Assembly: GCA_013397935.1 (NCBI GenBank)
Contig: VZRN01002958.1
Span: forward strand, 891,049-955,048
Direction of reading: 5' to 3'
DNA length: 64,000 nt
From: Dasyornis broadbenti
Lineage: Eukaryota > Chordata > Aves > Passeriformes > Dasyornithidae
This document shows, piece by piece, positions 25,939-40,000 of the stretch; position 1 is the first letter of the stretch; every line of letters starts with the position of its first letter. The notes beneath the pieces were generated by a model that made no database searches, was not told the DNA's origin, and saw only the letters and a list, made by a program, of their open reading frames with translations. The position numbers and the translations under genes were made by a program.

Positions 25939-27756
25939 AATATCAAGTTAGCACCTGGTGGTTGTTCTGCCAAAAAAGACTAGCCCTTGGTAATCAGCCC
26001 TTTCAATTCAGCATCCAGCTCCTCTGAGCTATTGGAATAAACATGATAGTAAAGAGTCAGCAGGTAGCCTACCTGAAGCAGTATCTGATCAGTCTAAAGC
26101 AAAATAGTTGCTTTTCACATTCCCTGATTTGTTTTTATTCTGGCTGTGAAAATTCGTGAAGCAGGTATAATGTGATGAGAACTTGGCCCTGAACAGTTTT
26201 GAGCCTCCTCTGCTCTCAGAAAGTTTGTCTTCAGTAAGATCTGGCCCCTAAGCAATCACAATTCTCCTGAAAAAAAATAGCTTATGAAGGAAACTACAGA
26301 TAATGCATTAAGTCTGGGGTCTTGAGTTGGTAAATGCAATGAACACCTTTCCCAGCACTTGACAATCATGCTGGCAGAAACCAAATGCAGGTAGAAAGGC
26401 CTTGCAGAGGGACAGGTGCTGAAAGTGCCAAGTGTCTGCAGCATGACCAGTAAGACAGGCAAGTGGCCTAATGCTGGATACACGTCCATCAGGGGCTGGT
26501 TCTGGCCGTGCCAAGTAAGTGTTCTTGCTGCTGTTTACATTATTTGTTATGCAAGAAGTAATAAGCTCTCAGCTGGTTTCATCTAAACCTACTCAGTGAT
26601 CCAGTTCATTTCAGCCAGAGCAAAGGAGCCCCCATATTTTCACAGACCACTAAGCTGGGAAATATGAAGAGAGTTTTAGGTATGGGCATATTCTTCAAAC
26701 AAAGGCGGGTTATGCTTTCTTTAGCATAAAACAGAGAAATTTGGTCCACAAGGGAGACAACTTGTTTAAAAAAATAAGAATAATTAACTGTATTAAACCT
26801 ATTGTTATAAGGCAACACAAGGGGGAATCTTTGTTTTGTTTTTCTAAGGAAATATGTAAACGAGAAACAGGATGTGTTAGGTATTAGTGTATACCCATCT
26901 AATTATTCCCAGTGCTGATAACTAATCAATTAGATTAATGCCTCTAAGAATAGAGAAAATATTATGCATTCATTGTTTTTATTTCTGATTCCCCTCTGCT
27001 ATAGATCAGGAGTAGCTAGGCTGGAAAGAGCAGAGTTATACAAATGCAAAATTTTGGTGAACAAAAAAATTATTTCCCTGTGTAGGTCTGCCAGTATCTG
27101 GACAGATATCCTCTCTGAGTTAATGTTTATAATTACTAGGATACTGTTAGATAATTTTGATTTTAAAATTATGTTTCTAGTGAAAACAATGCAAAGTTAA
27201 ATGTTAGTAAATTTTTTTTCATTGTATATTTAGTAGTGTTGCTGATCTTTTTCCATCTTAGCCTCTGCAGTAGTGTTTGACTCACAGGCATTAAGAGAGC
27301 GTCCAAGTGCAGGAGAAGCAGAGTTGACTGATGTACTGCTAATAAGATTAAAAAGTAAATTGAACCCATAATGTGCTTTAATTCAATATTCATGCTGCAA
27401 TTGACAACTCAACTAAAGAGTTTCTAGGTTTATTTTAAAATAAAAGGAGTCAAACATATTCTACACATCACTCTAGGAAAGTTGTATCAGGAGAAAAATA
27501 AGTAATGGTTTTTAAATGCCAGTTGCCCCAAGAATTGTTCATGAATAGTTTTTAAAATAAAAGAGACCAGCTCAAGATGAGCAGAGCTTTGTTTTTTTCA
27601 TGTTACACATAATTTCCACCACCAGGTCTACATGAACGTCACTGACTTTTCCCATAGTCAGTGAACTGAGATTTTTGTGCACAGCCACATATGCCCAAAG
27701 AATCTCTTCATGTTTCCTCTAGGAAATGACGTGTAACACTGAGATAAGCAAACCAA

Positions 27757-28108
27757 TCATAGAACCATAGAATCATTAATGTTGGAAAAGGCCTCTAAGA
27801 TCATTGAGTCCAGTCATTAACCCAGCTCTGCCCTCCACTTGACTGTGTCCCCAAGTGCCACATCCACACGTGTTTCAAACACTTCCCTGGGCACCCTGTT
27901 CCAATGCCTGACCTCCCTTTTAGTTAAGAAATTTCTCCTAATATCTAATCTAACTCTCCCCCTGATACAACTTCCGGCCATTTCCTCTCATCCTGTCACT
28001 TGTTACCTGGGAGAAGAGACTGATCCCCTTCTGGCTACAACCTCCTTTCAGGTAGTTTTAGAGAGCAGTGAGGTTCCCCTTCAACCTCCTTTTCTCCAGA
28101 TCCCTCTG
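27757..28108 (-). repeat. CR1 LINE 3' fragment, antisense orientation, in the 3' UTR
   Basis: On the + strand it begins with the inverted tail atcatagaaccatagaatca and continues through gaccaatgcctgacc-like CR1 blocks such as ttccaatgcctgacctccct, ttctcctaatatctaatcta and catcctgtcacttgttacct. It is an antisense, 5'-truncated copy of a different CR1 subfamily from the one at 25591. The two face each other about 1.8 kb apart in the probable 3' UTR. Confidence 0.93.
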
Positions 28109-29076
28109 TGGAGCCTTCTAAACACTTCATTAACTGTATTTTAACGCTCCAACTTAAACATTTGTCCTCAACTATTTTTCAAAAAGCAAAGAGCATTAAG
28201 ATACTTTCTTGGGAAGTAAATACACTACAGCCTTGAATACACTACAGCCTCATAGACAATTGCTTTAAAACAGGAATGCATCTGAGCAGTATGAAGTGTA
28301 CTTATGTTTGCTATCTGTAGCAAAGTTTCATCTAAAACATTCCCTCCTTAATAATATGGTGTGTTTTCCTCTTTGAAAGAGTAGGGAAGAAGTAAAGGAA
28401 TATTAGTGAGGCATAGTGGTCTCTTCATATTGGATGGTGCTTCTCCACTGTTTCTTACCTTCAGTTACTGCTCCAAGTTTGTGATCTACTTTTGATTGGG
28501 TTGGTTGGCATCAGCTCCCTGTAAAACACTGGAGAGTAAATGCTCTTCCTAAACCAAATTAATAATATGGGGTAAGGCTATGTGATTTGATTCCAACCTC
28601 TCCAATGCCAGTGAAATTCATGAGAGAGAAGTCTGGTGAAAAGCTACTTTCAAGTGACAAATTTTGTTCTGAATTTCTACCAGTGCAACATATATTGGCA
28701 CTTTAAGGGTTGCAGGCATGTCATAGCACTTGAGCCTTCTTTGAGCTGTGAAATTTCCTTCACAGCCTTGCAGCCACATCCCAAGCATTCCTCATAAATT
28801 CTCTCTGTCAGATTGGATTTAGATATTACAGTAGCCCATATGCTTTCATGAGTTCCCCACTGGAGTCTTTCCTGCTGGAAAATCTGGTACCAGTGTAGCA
28901 AAGCACTACCTTCTTTATGTATTTTCTGGACAGAATTGCAGACTTGTACAATGTTCACACTTCTTACTGTTGACTTGTTGGTGATTTTTCCTGAGTTCAC
29001 AGTGGCAGTTGAGGAATGTGCACAGCTCGGTTACATACTTATTGTTGTGCTCAACTGTCTGATTCTGCAGTGTCCT

Positions 29077-29185
29077 GTTCCTATAAAACAGACAGATACC
29101 TTTCTGAGATTTTGTTCCTACAAAATGGGCAGGTCTTCCTGAGGTTTTATTCATATTAAATGGACAGATACCTTTCTGAGATCTA
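29077..29185. repeat. Three-copy tandem repeat of about 36 bp
   Basis: Three imperfect units start at 29077, 29114 and 29149 (spacings 37 and 35). Each follows the pattern gttcctataaaacagacaga then tacctttctgagat. Units 1 and 3 are more alike than unit 2 is to either. A small minisatellite in the probable 3' UTR. Confidence 0.85.
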
Positions 29186-29464
29186 TACATTAGGTAAGCA
29201 TCTTTTCTATTTCATTTTGCACCTTCTCTTTTTGCCACCTGGATATTGCCAAATTCTTCATTATACCTTTTAAAGCCCCCTAGAATTTAAACCCTCATGT
29301 TGAATATATGCTTGATTAGAGAGGATCGTCACATTCAAGAAGCAGGATTCCATTCACCCAAATGCCCAACTTTCTTTTAATTTTTCTCATTAAGTCCTTT
29401 ACTTTCATTGTTACAGAGGCTGTTGGTACCTATGGGATCTTTGAGTAAAATCAAATTATATGGC

Positions 29465-29467
<3 letters not shown>

Positions 29468-29501
<34 letters not shown>
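29468..29501. repeat. (TG)n microsatellite
   Basis: Seventeen TG dinucleotides followed by gcatgcag and further TG-rich sequence to about 29550. In sense RNA this is a UG repeat, the type of sequence bound by CELF and TDP-43 proteins; binding here is inference. Likely length-polymorphic. Confidence 0.95.
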
Positions 29502-29502
<1 letters not shown>

Positions 29503-32500
29503 ATGCAGTTGTGTGTGTCTGAGTGTGCATGTGGATGGGTGCATGTGCAGGGAAAGAGCCAGTTATCTCTTCATGGCTTTACACACAGGCTGCTAATTGG
29601 GTGTGTGGACATGCATGGTTTGTTTAGATGCAGGAAAGGGTTTAGATGAAACAAGGATGACAACATTAACTTTGGAGCATTGGTACATGACTCTAATGAA
29701 AAGTAAGTACACTACTCATACACTATGTATGCACACATATATTCATAAAAAGCATTGTTAGCCAAGTGCTCTTAGTTGGATATTGTCCAAATTAGATATT
29801 TGCCCTTACTGAAAATGTGACACCCAAATTTGGTCCAGTGTATTTTTGTGAGTACCCATTCTGAAGGGAAGACTGAAGTGTGCCTGTCAGAGTCTTATGT
29901 GGTCTTTCAGCCACAAAATAAATAAAACAGTCCATCTCAGCAGGCTTCACTCACAGAGATGGGCATCCATGGGGGATGACAGCTCTGGAACAATATTGTT
30001 GAGTTCAGTCACTCAATTCCATTGAATTTCAATGTTTACCTGACAAAGGAATAAAATCAAAGCAAAATAACCTGCCTGTTTGCTCCTATAAAAAAACAGT
30101 AAAAAATTACCAAGTCTTTAAATAGTTAGCAGCACAGTATATTGATAGGCTCTAAAATATTCCAGGACTGGAGTCTCTAGTTTCCAAAGCACCATGTCAA
30201 ACAGCTCTTTCCCCACCTCATGTACTCTGAAACATGTTGATTATGAATATCTTTAATCTGAGTAATCCATTCCAAGTATGCAGTCACTGAAAAATAACAA
30301 GTAATTTTCTCTCCCTTGGTCTTTGCCAAAATCTTTTCAGGACCATGGTTAGTGTGTCTAGAAGACCAGTAGATGCTGAGAAGGAAAAAGATATTTGTCA
30401 GTAAGACTATTCAGTATGTAATCCATGAGAACTGCAGGATTTCTAGAATTCATTTTGCTCCTATTTAGTTAGTGGGATGAATAAATGTATTTAGCTACAG
30501 CTACCTATTTTGGTATCATGCTGGCCCTGAAAGCAACATTTTATTCTTTTAACTCTTTTGCCTGACTAGGGGATTTTCCTTGTTCCAGAAAGGGTAAATA
30601 ATGATTTGGGGGGATATCTTTTTCCTTTTGTTTTCAGTCAGAAAAATGTGAGTAAATACTCTGCTTGTTAGATTAGTGGCATATCCCTTCCCCTTTTGAA
30701 CAAGACAATAATGCAAGTTTTGGCTGGTTGATTTTGGGGTGAGGTTTTTATTTTGGTTTGGGGTTTTCCTTTGGTTAAATGTACATTGTCTCTCTATAGT
30801 CAAAATGTCTGTGACTGTAACAGTATGTATTTCTTTTACTGGAGAAAATAGACTTTTTGGTTTTTGTTAACAGTACTAGTGACTTCGTGGAAAATGACAA
30901 GTTGCTATTTAGATCTGCTTAGTTAAGTACAGTACACTACAATACAGTATTTCTGAAAGCTAGGACACACAGTACACAATATATATAGCAATTCTATATC
31001 AATATATATACATAGTATAATCATTTAACTTTTGCATCCGCCTACAATCATAGAAAAATAATTTTTCACATGTATCATTCACAACCCAATCAACTGCTGC
31101 AGCTATTTGAAGCATTTAACAATAATTATTACAGCTCTATTGTGCTTTTTCATATTATTGGCTTTTTTATTGTCTTTACAAGCATTTTTTTTCAGGCTTT
31201 TAAAAAAATTCTATGTAGTCAGATGTAGAAAAGTAATTTTTTTAAAGAAAAGGTAAAACAGTATTAGGCTCTACAAAAAATTAGAGATTGTTCCCTGCTA
31301 CCCTTTCATATCAGAAGAACAATTAATCAAGACAATTAAGGTTATCTATTAGCTCTCCTCTAAGATTGCCTGTTATTTCATTTGTAAAAGTGTATGTCAG
31401 ACTTTCCTCTTCCATTCCTAGCCTTGGAGAAAGATGCCAAAAGTGGTCCTTCATTCCTTCCGAGTTCTGTTTCTTAAAAGTTTTAGGATTTCCTAAAATT
31501 ATCCTCTGCACTGGGGTACAGTAGAAGAAATATTGTTCTCTGTATAGTTATGCAGAATGTGGCCAGGAATTGAACAAGAAATACCTCCATCCACTACTAT
31601 TAATATATTCCAATTGGATCCTTACCTATCCACTTGATCACCCCTTTTTCAAATGAAAACAACCTCTGAAAGTTTTAGTTTCAGTTCATAAGTTTTTCAA
31701 GGTGAATGTTCATTTTACCGTCTTCACAGTACGTTCCTGTTGGGTTTGAATTTTGGGTCAGTCCCACTGGATTTTAATTGTCACCATAGACCTGCTGAAA
31801 AAAATGTCATTAGGGTTATGTCAGCATCTAGATCCAAATAGCCCAGGGACAGCTGATTGACACCCAAGCCTCATGACTTTGGGAGTCTTTCCTGTATTCT
31901 CATTTTGCAACAGATGGCCCAGGCAGCAAGTCTTGATTCAAAATTAGCAAGAGTGAAAACTTATGAGAGCATGGAAATTTATGTTTGCTTTTCTAATTCA
32001 GGTACATCTAATTCAGCTGACCTTCATTCCTTTGGTCAATAATATGTCACTCCTAAATGAAAATGTGCAATATCAAGTGGATGAGGATTGTGGAGGAGAA
32101 CAATTTTGTCTCATTTCTCCTAACTCTGAAGACTGATAAAAACGAGGGATGGCCACATCAGTTACAAACTGTGTTTTCACTGAGAATGAGCAAATCTGTG
32201 TCACTGCAAATCAATAAACTTATTTTGGAGTAAGAGGAGAGGGAAAGAGTTACTTATACCACAGCTTGGGATATTAAAATGAGAATTTCAAGAATCGGAA
32301 TCATCAAGTGCTGGCATTCCTTACAGTCTACTTTCATCTGCCATTTGCACATATGTGGAGGCCACTACCACATTCTTTTTCTTTCTACTTGCAGTTTAAA
32401 AGTTATGGTCTTCCAGCAGTGATTTCTAAGTCTGGCTTTTCTTTACTCTATGTATACCCATTTGTAAGGGAAGGAGGAGACTATCCTTTCAATATTAATT

Positions 32501-34613
32501 ACACAGGTAACAAAACTAGATTACTCTATTACATGAAGGATGGGCTTTGTCCCATTAAGCCAAACAGGTGCCATTTCCCAAATTAATTCCAGTTAGCTGC
32601 TGCAACAGAGTGCTGATTCAGTGGTCCACATTTTCTGACCATGCTCTTTGCCTTTTCCTTTGGCTGAATGCTGAATCATACATATTTTTGTAGAGGGTGT
32701 TCTCACTTGACTGAGAATACCAGGTCATTTAAATGGCTGCATACCCATTCCACACATGCCCTGCTAATCCTTTGTAAGGTTCAGTAATTCATTTAGCATA
32801 AATACTAGTTTAATGTGTTTCTTGATTTAATTTCTTTATTGCCTTTTATTTTTCCTAATGCTTTTTTAAACACCTCAATTCATTTTGCATGTTATACAGT
32901 TTACAGTTTATATTTTTAGGCTAAGAAGTGGTTTTGCAAACAGGATGGTACCAAACAGGTAGATTATCCACACTAGAGACTGTACTTTAGAACGCAGTGT
33001 GTACAGATACAATTGCCTAAGGGAAAGTGAAACTAACAAAATAATGAGCTGGTGAACACTATTTTAACATATCTTCTACATAAAAGACAGTCAGTCATTT
33101 GCGATTCCAGAAATCTTGCTTTTTTGAACATGTATCCTTTCTTTTTCATTCTCTGAAGAAATACAGATCTTGAGAATTGTGATGTGCTAAGAAACTCATT
33201 TCATATGTGCATATTTTCTTCTTTTCTAAGGAGAGAGAAAACAGGAGGTGATATCAACTTTACAGTTCTATAGATTCTTGCTTTGGCGACTTTTCTTGAG
33301 CGATATAAACATCAAGGGAAGACTCTGTCAAAATATTAGCTTTATTCTAATATATGGTTTTCATTATTACTTTCATTTACTATCTCCTTGTTGATCAAGT
33401 AGACTTCCAGGGCTAATGCAAGCAATGGTCTCACATTTCTGTGGTTGGCAGCATTTATATTCAGCTCCTTTTTGCAATTCTTTTCTGTTTTGTACAGCTT
33501 TCAAGGAACACAATAGTTGAAGTAGGTAACACTGTCACCACGAGAGGGAGAACCTTGTACTAAGAGAATGTTGCTCTGTGCTACTGTGCTGGGACAGAAA
33601 GGGATTTTAAAGCTCTTTGCTGCAAGGTTAAATAAGAGGAGAGTCCCCCTCTTTGGGGGTGTATGCACCAAAGACAGGGGGCCTCCCAGGAGAGGGAAAT
33701 GCTTGAACTCCATACAAGGGACTTGCTCTTCACCTGTGCCACTTAAGAGGAAAAGACTGAATCTCCAGTATCTGCTGCTGCTCCCTTTTTTTTTTTTTTC
33801 TTTTTTTTAATGTATAAATAACTTGTAAAAAATCTATAGTTCCTATTTATTGGTGAAAAAGGTGTCACTCATTTATTGGAGTCAGAACTACTTTTTCACA
33901 AGTATCTTCAACAAGCTTCATTGTCTTTCAGGGTGTCTTGTTTCGTTTGTCTTAATGCCAGGAGGTAGCTTGGACTACTGTGAAACTCATGGGGTCCGTT
34001 AAATCTGGAATTTATTCCCAGTTTCTTATGTTCTGAACAATCAGTTCCCTAGATCCTTGCTCCAAAGTTCAGGTTCAAAGAAATTCTTACAATTAATTGA
34101 AGCTGAAAATTGCTGGTTTCCCATTCACTCCACCCATAATGAGCTTTTGTTTGTCAAACATGATATAAAAAGGCTGCTAAGCTCAGGCAGAATGTACTGC
34201 ATGACTTTTCTTGTCAGCATCAGTGAGGTCTGTACTTAATCCTGAAAACTGATTGTACCAATACTCTGTGGGCCAAATTCTGCAGGCAGGGCTCACATGC
34301 CCTTTTGTTGACTTGAGTCCATTTTCTCAAGACAGAGAAAGCATATGTAGTCCTACAGAAAGCTATAGTCCTAAAAAGTAGTTTCATATACATTATTTAA
34401 GATGCCACAGGACCATTCCCCAAAATTTAACATCTTTCTGCCCAAGGTTTCTACTGCTCATAAAACTGACTCAAGATTTGATTTAACTCCACCAGGCAGA
34501 TTTTGTCTGTGTTAAGGGCTCTGTGATTATATAGTCTTTCCTTCTTGCTGGGAGACTTAATTAAACAAATTCCTGCAGAGCATGACAGTTGCTTCACTTT
34601 GAACAAGGCTTAG

Positions 34614-34633
34614 AACTTGCTTCTAAGCAAGTT
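34614..34633. other. Perfect 9-bp inverted repeat with 2-base loop
   Basis: AACTTGCTT-CT-AAGCAAGTT forms a perfect short hairpin in the probable 3' UTR. A 2-base loop is tight for RNA, so the realistic stem is about 8 bp with a tetraloop. The neighbouring gttgcttccaag partly repeats one arm. Confidence 0.7.
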
Positions 34634-36985
34634 GCTTCCAAGTCCTAGATAGCGAGTCTTTCTTTGGGTTTGATTGGTGATAGTATGTTTCTCTTCAGTA
34701 ATTAAACAGTGATCCACAACAGTTAGGGTAGATATATGATTCACAGCAATCCCTTTACGCTAATTTAAACCCTTGCTGTGTCACTTTTCTATTGCCAGAA
34801 CAATGTAAAAGCATTTGGGTATTGGATACTTGGAATTGATTCCAGGTTTCTGACTGCTTTATCCAGAATTGCCCTGGCCAAACCTTTTCTGTTATGGTGG
34901 TTACATATTCATGTGGGTAAAATGAAGTTGTTTCTTTATAATATCTGTTTACATAACTGCAAATTCATACTATACATCAAACCTTTTGGTAGACTTTCAA
35001 AAAGTTCTACTGCATTGCGTATGCAGGAGAATGGTTAATATAAACATCATTTCAGCAAAAAGGTAGAACCCCCTTGAAGTACACACAGATGAACAGCAAA
35101 AAATTTCGTTGCTGCTGATAATAGTGCTTAAAGTGATTAAACTGAAGTTTGTAGACTTTACAGAACAGCTGGCAAGTATTACTCATTTTGTGTCTGATGT
35201 ATGCTCTGGTATGGGATGCACCACTGTAGCTCTGCACCCACAGTGAGTGGGTTTGGGTGCTATCCCTTTGCCATGCCTAGTGATTCCATCATGCGTTCTT
35301 TATTTTTCATTATAGGCTTATTGGTAAAGATAAACAGCAAAAGTCCTTGCAGCCTGGCATTTTCCTGGTTTAGAGGTAGATATTCAGGATCCCTGCACAC
35401 CTATTTAGATTCTTTCTCTTAGGTTCTTTCCTTATTTCTGTTCATGTGGATGAAACAGTGTGCCTGCCTGGAGGGAAGGACACAGTATCTTTGCAAGAGA
35501 AAGAGAAAGGAGAAACTTTCTTCTTGGTTGTATTTTGCTTTACCTGCTGGTATTTGCTTTTGTTTACATTCTGGGTTGGTCTGCCATCTTCAACAAGGGA
35601 CTAGGAGTGAGAGAAGAGGCAGAAGGCAAGAGGAATCATGTGCCTGACCCCAAAGGAAGCAGCATGCAGTATTCCTCTATATACTGAGAATTACAGTGAG
35701 ATCAATACAGCAGCAGCAGCATTACCCTAATTTGTTCCATTTTCAAGGTATTTCCCTTTCTTGCTTCTCTTTCCATGATATGGGCTCTTAAGCTCTTTTA
35801 GTGGTTCTCCGCACTCCTTTCCAGTAGTTACAAGGGTTTGATGGAGGCTCTTGTGGCTGTCCAAATTGAAGCTATAACCTCCAAACTAGTGAATAGTGAA
35901 TACCCCAAAGTCTTTTTTGTGTTTTCCCAGATGCTATCTTAACAAGTGGCAAGCCCTGGAAGATGTTTTATGTTGTTAAAAGAGATAGATAGGCTAGATG
36001 AGGTATGATCTGACTGGGATTCAGTAATCTGCTTGCCTTTGTAATTAGTGAGCTTTATTTTGTTTTCCTTATAAGTGTTCATTTTGAGGTACCTAAGAAC
36101 TTACATGCCTGTCATTAAAATTCCTGCTTTTTCCACCATAGTCCTAGATGGGCTGTGAAAAAAAAACTTTATATGTATCCCCAAGTGTTTGCAGGATGGA
36201 GGAGGGAGTTGTTCATGCAGGTGTGTGCCTACGTGAGCAGGAGAAAATTGAAGTTAGAGTTGATCTGTCCAATTGTTTTAGGGTGGCCATAGAGAGCTGC
36301 CACTTTGAAAATTGATTGCACTACAGAACCTTAGCTTGGGCACTGTTAAAATAGGGACTGTATATTTGGAACAGGGAAGCTTTTTAGGTTTTCTATCCAC
36401 ACTTACATATGCTCTTTGCAAGGTATGCCCTTGCAAAGTTTGCATCAAACGACTTCGTGTAAAACCACTACTGACCTTTTTTGCTGTATCCATTTAGTTC
36501 TTCTTTCTGCAGCCCCCAAACAATGGCTTGTCTCCTTTCTGATTTCTGTCATTTGACTTTGTTTTTGATAAATGTCCTATCTGTTAATGAAATCTCCACA
36601 TCGACTGGGAGGAGAGAAAATGAGGCATGTGAAAGTGTGGCTGGGAGACTGCAAATTCCCCTTTGTTTAGGGGCATTCATATACTTTTACTGAGAGCTAA
36701 TTTCTTGGGGGCTGGGTGGGGAGGGAGTTTGTGCTTTTTTGGTCTGGATAAGGCTTTTTATTTTTGCACTAAGTATGACTGCACTGCACTGCATTGCACT
36801 ACTGAAATGTATTTACATGTGGTGGGATTGGAAGGGGCCAATTAAGCAGGAAGGGAGAAGAGAAAGGGATAGGCACAGAAAACAAGATGTACCATAAACC
36901 TGACCAGGTTGAAAGAGAAGTGGGGCTACCTTTATTTTAAGCAACCAGTCACACACTGAGACAACTGTATTGGATACCTTCTGTT

Positions 36986-37007
36986 TAAATAAATAAATAA
37001 ATAAATA
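36986..37007. repeat. (TAAA)n microsatellite
   Basis: About five TAAA units in the probable 3' UTR. It creates overlapping AATAAA hexamers, but no clear GT-rich downstream element follows, so it is probably not a poly(A) site. Confidence 0.85.
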
Positions 37008-40000
37008 GATCACTCTAATAGAAACCGAAGAGGCATCACAAGTTTCTGGGTGCTACAGATCTTTTCTCCCCTTTTTGTAAAGAGTGTTCTTTGAGGCTGT
37101 GAGAAAATTAAGAGAACTGCTCATTGTATAAACCAGCATAAGGCTTCACCATATAAACACCAATTCCTAAGTCCAAAGTCAGAATGTGCATTGCTGGATA
37201 GAATCTCTTTCAGAGGTTTGACTATGATTAGCATCCCTTCAGTAAAAGCAGGATCTCTCAGTCCAAGAAGTGAAGTCACAAAGCAGACTTATCAAAGGGG
37301 AAGGTCACTGAAATAAAGCACTTCTTTCCGAGGCTGTTATGGGAACAGTGCAATAAACAGTCATCTGAACACTCAGTTACAGGTGTTCCAGTCAAGTCTT
37401 TGGGGTAGATGAAGCAAGAGGGACATTTGGGCAAGAAAGGATGATACGGAATTCAGTACATACAGAAATATTCCTGCTTAGGCAAAGGTGCTATCTAGCA
37501 TTATAAGCTCTTCTTTGTGATTTCTCTCCTTAAACAGATAGACTAGCATTGTGAAGGCTTTCAGCTGGAACCAAATGGAATTTTAAGTTGGAAAACAAGA
37601 TGCATATTGGCTATGCCTTGGTCATTAATTTTGTAACAAGCATAGTATGAGCAAAACTAAGTAGCAATGTGCAGCAAGGTCCATCTCTGCTGTAGCTCTT
37701 TGTGATCTATAAACTCTCAAAAGTTTGAGTTGAATCTCTTCAGTAAGACTATAATCACAACTTTAGCCAAATGGTAAAACAGGATCCTGAAAAATGCTCT
37801 GTAGAGAAACTGGGAGAAGAATGTAAAACATGAGTGCATCTGCTTTGGTCCTGTAGTGGAGGGATCACCTCTCTAATGTACATAGGGTTTTCATGGACAA
37901 AAAAGGAGAGATACTCATCCAATTGCAAAGAAAAGGCTAGAGTATTTGGGGGATTAGAAATCTATTCATGCCCTGAATTTCTGCTTAGATTTGAAACTAA
38001 GACATTTTGGCTTCATTAGTGCCAAGACACGGGTAGTACAGATCTTTCACAGAGTGCCCAATGCAAAGCAGATTGCTGCTGCTCAGTCTCTTGGGCTGCC
38101 TCATTTGACAAAAGTGTCAAGAACTAGAGAAGGGATGATATAGAAGAGTCTGGTGTTGGGTAGGAAGGAACAAGTCTGTCTGGAACCAGGAGAGATTTTG
38201 GAGTTAAGGATGTGTTTTTCTGGTGAGCTTTGAGATTTCCACTCTTAGATTTCAGCCATCCTGGCTTGAGAGGACTGGAAGAGAAGAACTGGAGATACGC
38301 CCTGATGTACTGTTAGATTAACTACTGAATAACTCTTCGCTTGAAAGCAAGTGGGACAATGCAACATGCAGTCTGTTTCTTTGCCATCTACAGGAACCCT
38401 CTAAGATGAAAACCACTGGAAGGTCAACTTCCAGTAATGAGTCAGTGGATGCCCAACAAAAGCACAGTTCATTTGAGAGGCAGGAGAGCACCTTTATTTT
38501 GTAAAAGTGGTATTTGCTTCTGTAAGAGTAGTGACAGCTACAGAGTTGGGATATGGGAGGAAATGAAGTCTATCTGCTGAAGTTAATTCATGTAATGAGC
38601 CGATATGCCTGTTTTTTGCTTAGGTGAGATTTTCTTTATTTCCTTTTTTAAGGCAGCTGCATATATTGCTACTGTCAGCATAGATTTGCATTGTCAAAGA
38701 GGGGCAGTGGCCTGCTCCAGAAAAAAAGCGAAGCTGAGGGTTTACTGAGCCTGCTGAGTCCAGAGTGCCTTTCCTGCTGTGGTAAAATAAAGAACTTCTG
38801 TAGGTTGTGCTGTTCGGGCTGACTGATTGCTGCATATTCCTCCCTTGTGCTGTGACCTGATGGCAACCATATTTGGATAAGGAGAGGAGCACTGCATGTT
38901 TGCAATGCTGTGATAAGATGCCATTTGCACTAGTTTTTAAAAAGTACTGCAACCTGAAGAAGTGGGCTTTGAGCCATGCTCCAAATCCAGGTTTGAATTC
39001 AGCCTGTTTAAACATGATTCCAGCTGACTCAGTTTCAACAGAACTGTCTAGTCCATGCAAACAGGAACCAAACAATTTTTTAAAAGCCAAATTCCAACTT
39101 ATGTTCCCACTCAGTTACAGTGCTCAACAAGACCAGTTCTGGGGCATACGTGTGATTGTATAGTTTCAACGGCTTTTAAATAAGTTGTTCCTTTTTACAT
39201 GGTCAGTTTGAAACTAGTTTAACTGTAACTACATTTAAATATAGCACAAATTCTTTTCTTTTTTTTCAGCATGGTACTATAGCCCCATGTAGACAGTTCT
39301 TGACTGAGAAACCAAGGATAACTTGAGGTTTATTTTAAGAAGCCAAAACATATGTTGCTGACTAGAGATGCCGCATAACTTAATGACCTGTTTTTTCTCC
39401 AGATGGAGAAACACTAACTTCCATAATTCTCCTCCATTTGTCATCCTGCTTCATTGTTGCACCTTTTCTCTTGAATGAAAATCCCTTTGGCCAGTGGGCT
39501 AGATCCAAAACAGAACTTCCCTGTACTGTTTTATCGTATTGTTTCTGTACGTTCCTTTCCTCAATACTGACAAGCACTACTGAGGATCAGCTTGAGTTTT
39601 TGCTGGGAGTAAGGCATAGTTATGATTCAAGAAAATGCTAGTGATATTTTCAACATTATGGTAATTTCAGATCTTACCCTTGAGGAATATGTTAGGTTTC
39701 AGAAGTTCCACAGATAAAAGAAAATGCCAGGAATCACGATGGAGCTTCAGTCACAGTGCTATAGCCAGGTTTGTAGAGAACGCATTTCTGGTGGCTGGTG
39801 ATGCTGACATTTACAAAGGCAATTCCAAAGCAGAAGCAAAGAGAACGTATGCTTTCTCATCCCTGTTGAACTAAGAGACTTTATACTAACTGAATGATCC
39901 CAGGGTAATCTGTCAGTGTTCATCACTTTTCCCCTAAAGGAGGAGGCTAAGCAACTATCACATCACCTTAGCCAGCCTGAGCTTGCTTCAAAACTGCTCC

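Noticed and set aside
33667..33674. Eight-base match to the miR-9 seed (ACCAAAGA) in the 3' UTR
   Set aside because: One such match is expected by chance at a rate of roughly 0.4 in 27 kb, and conservation cannot be assessed here.
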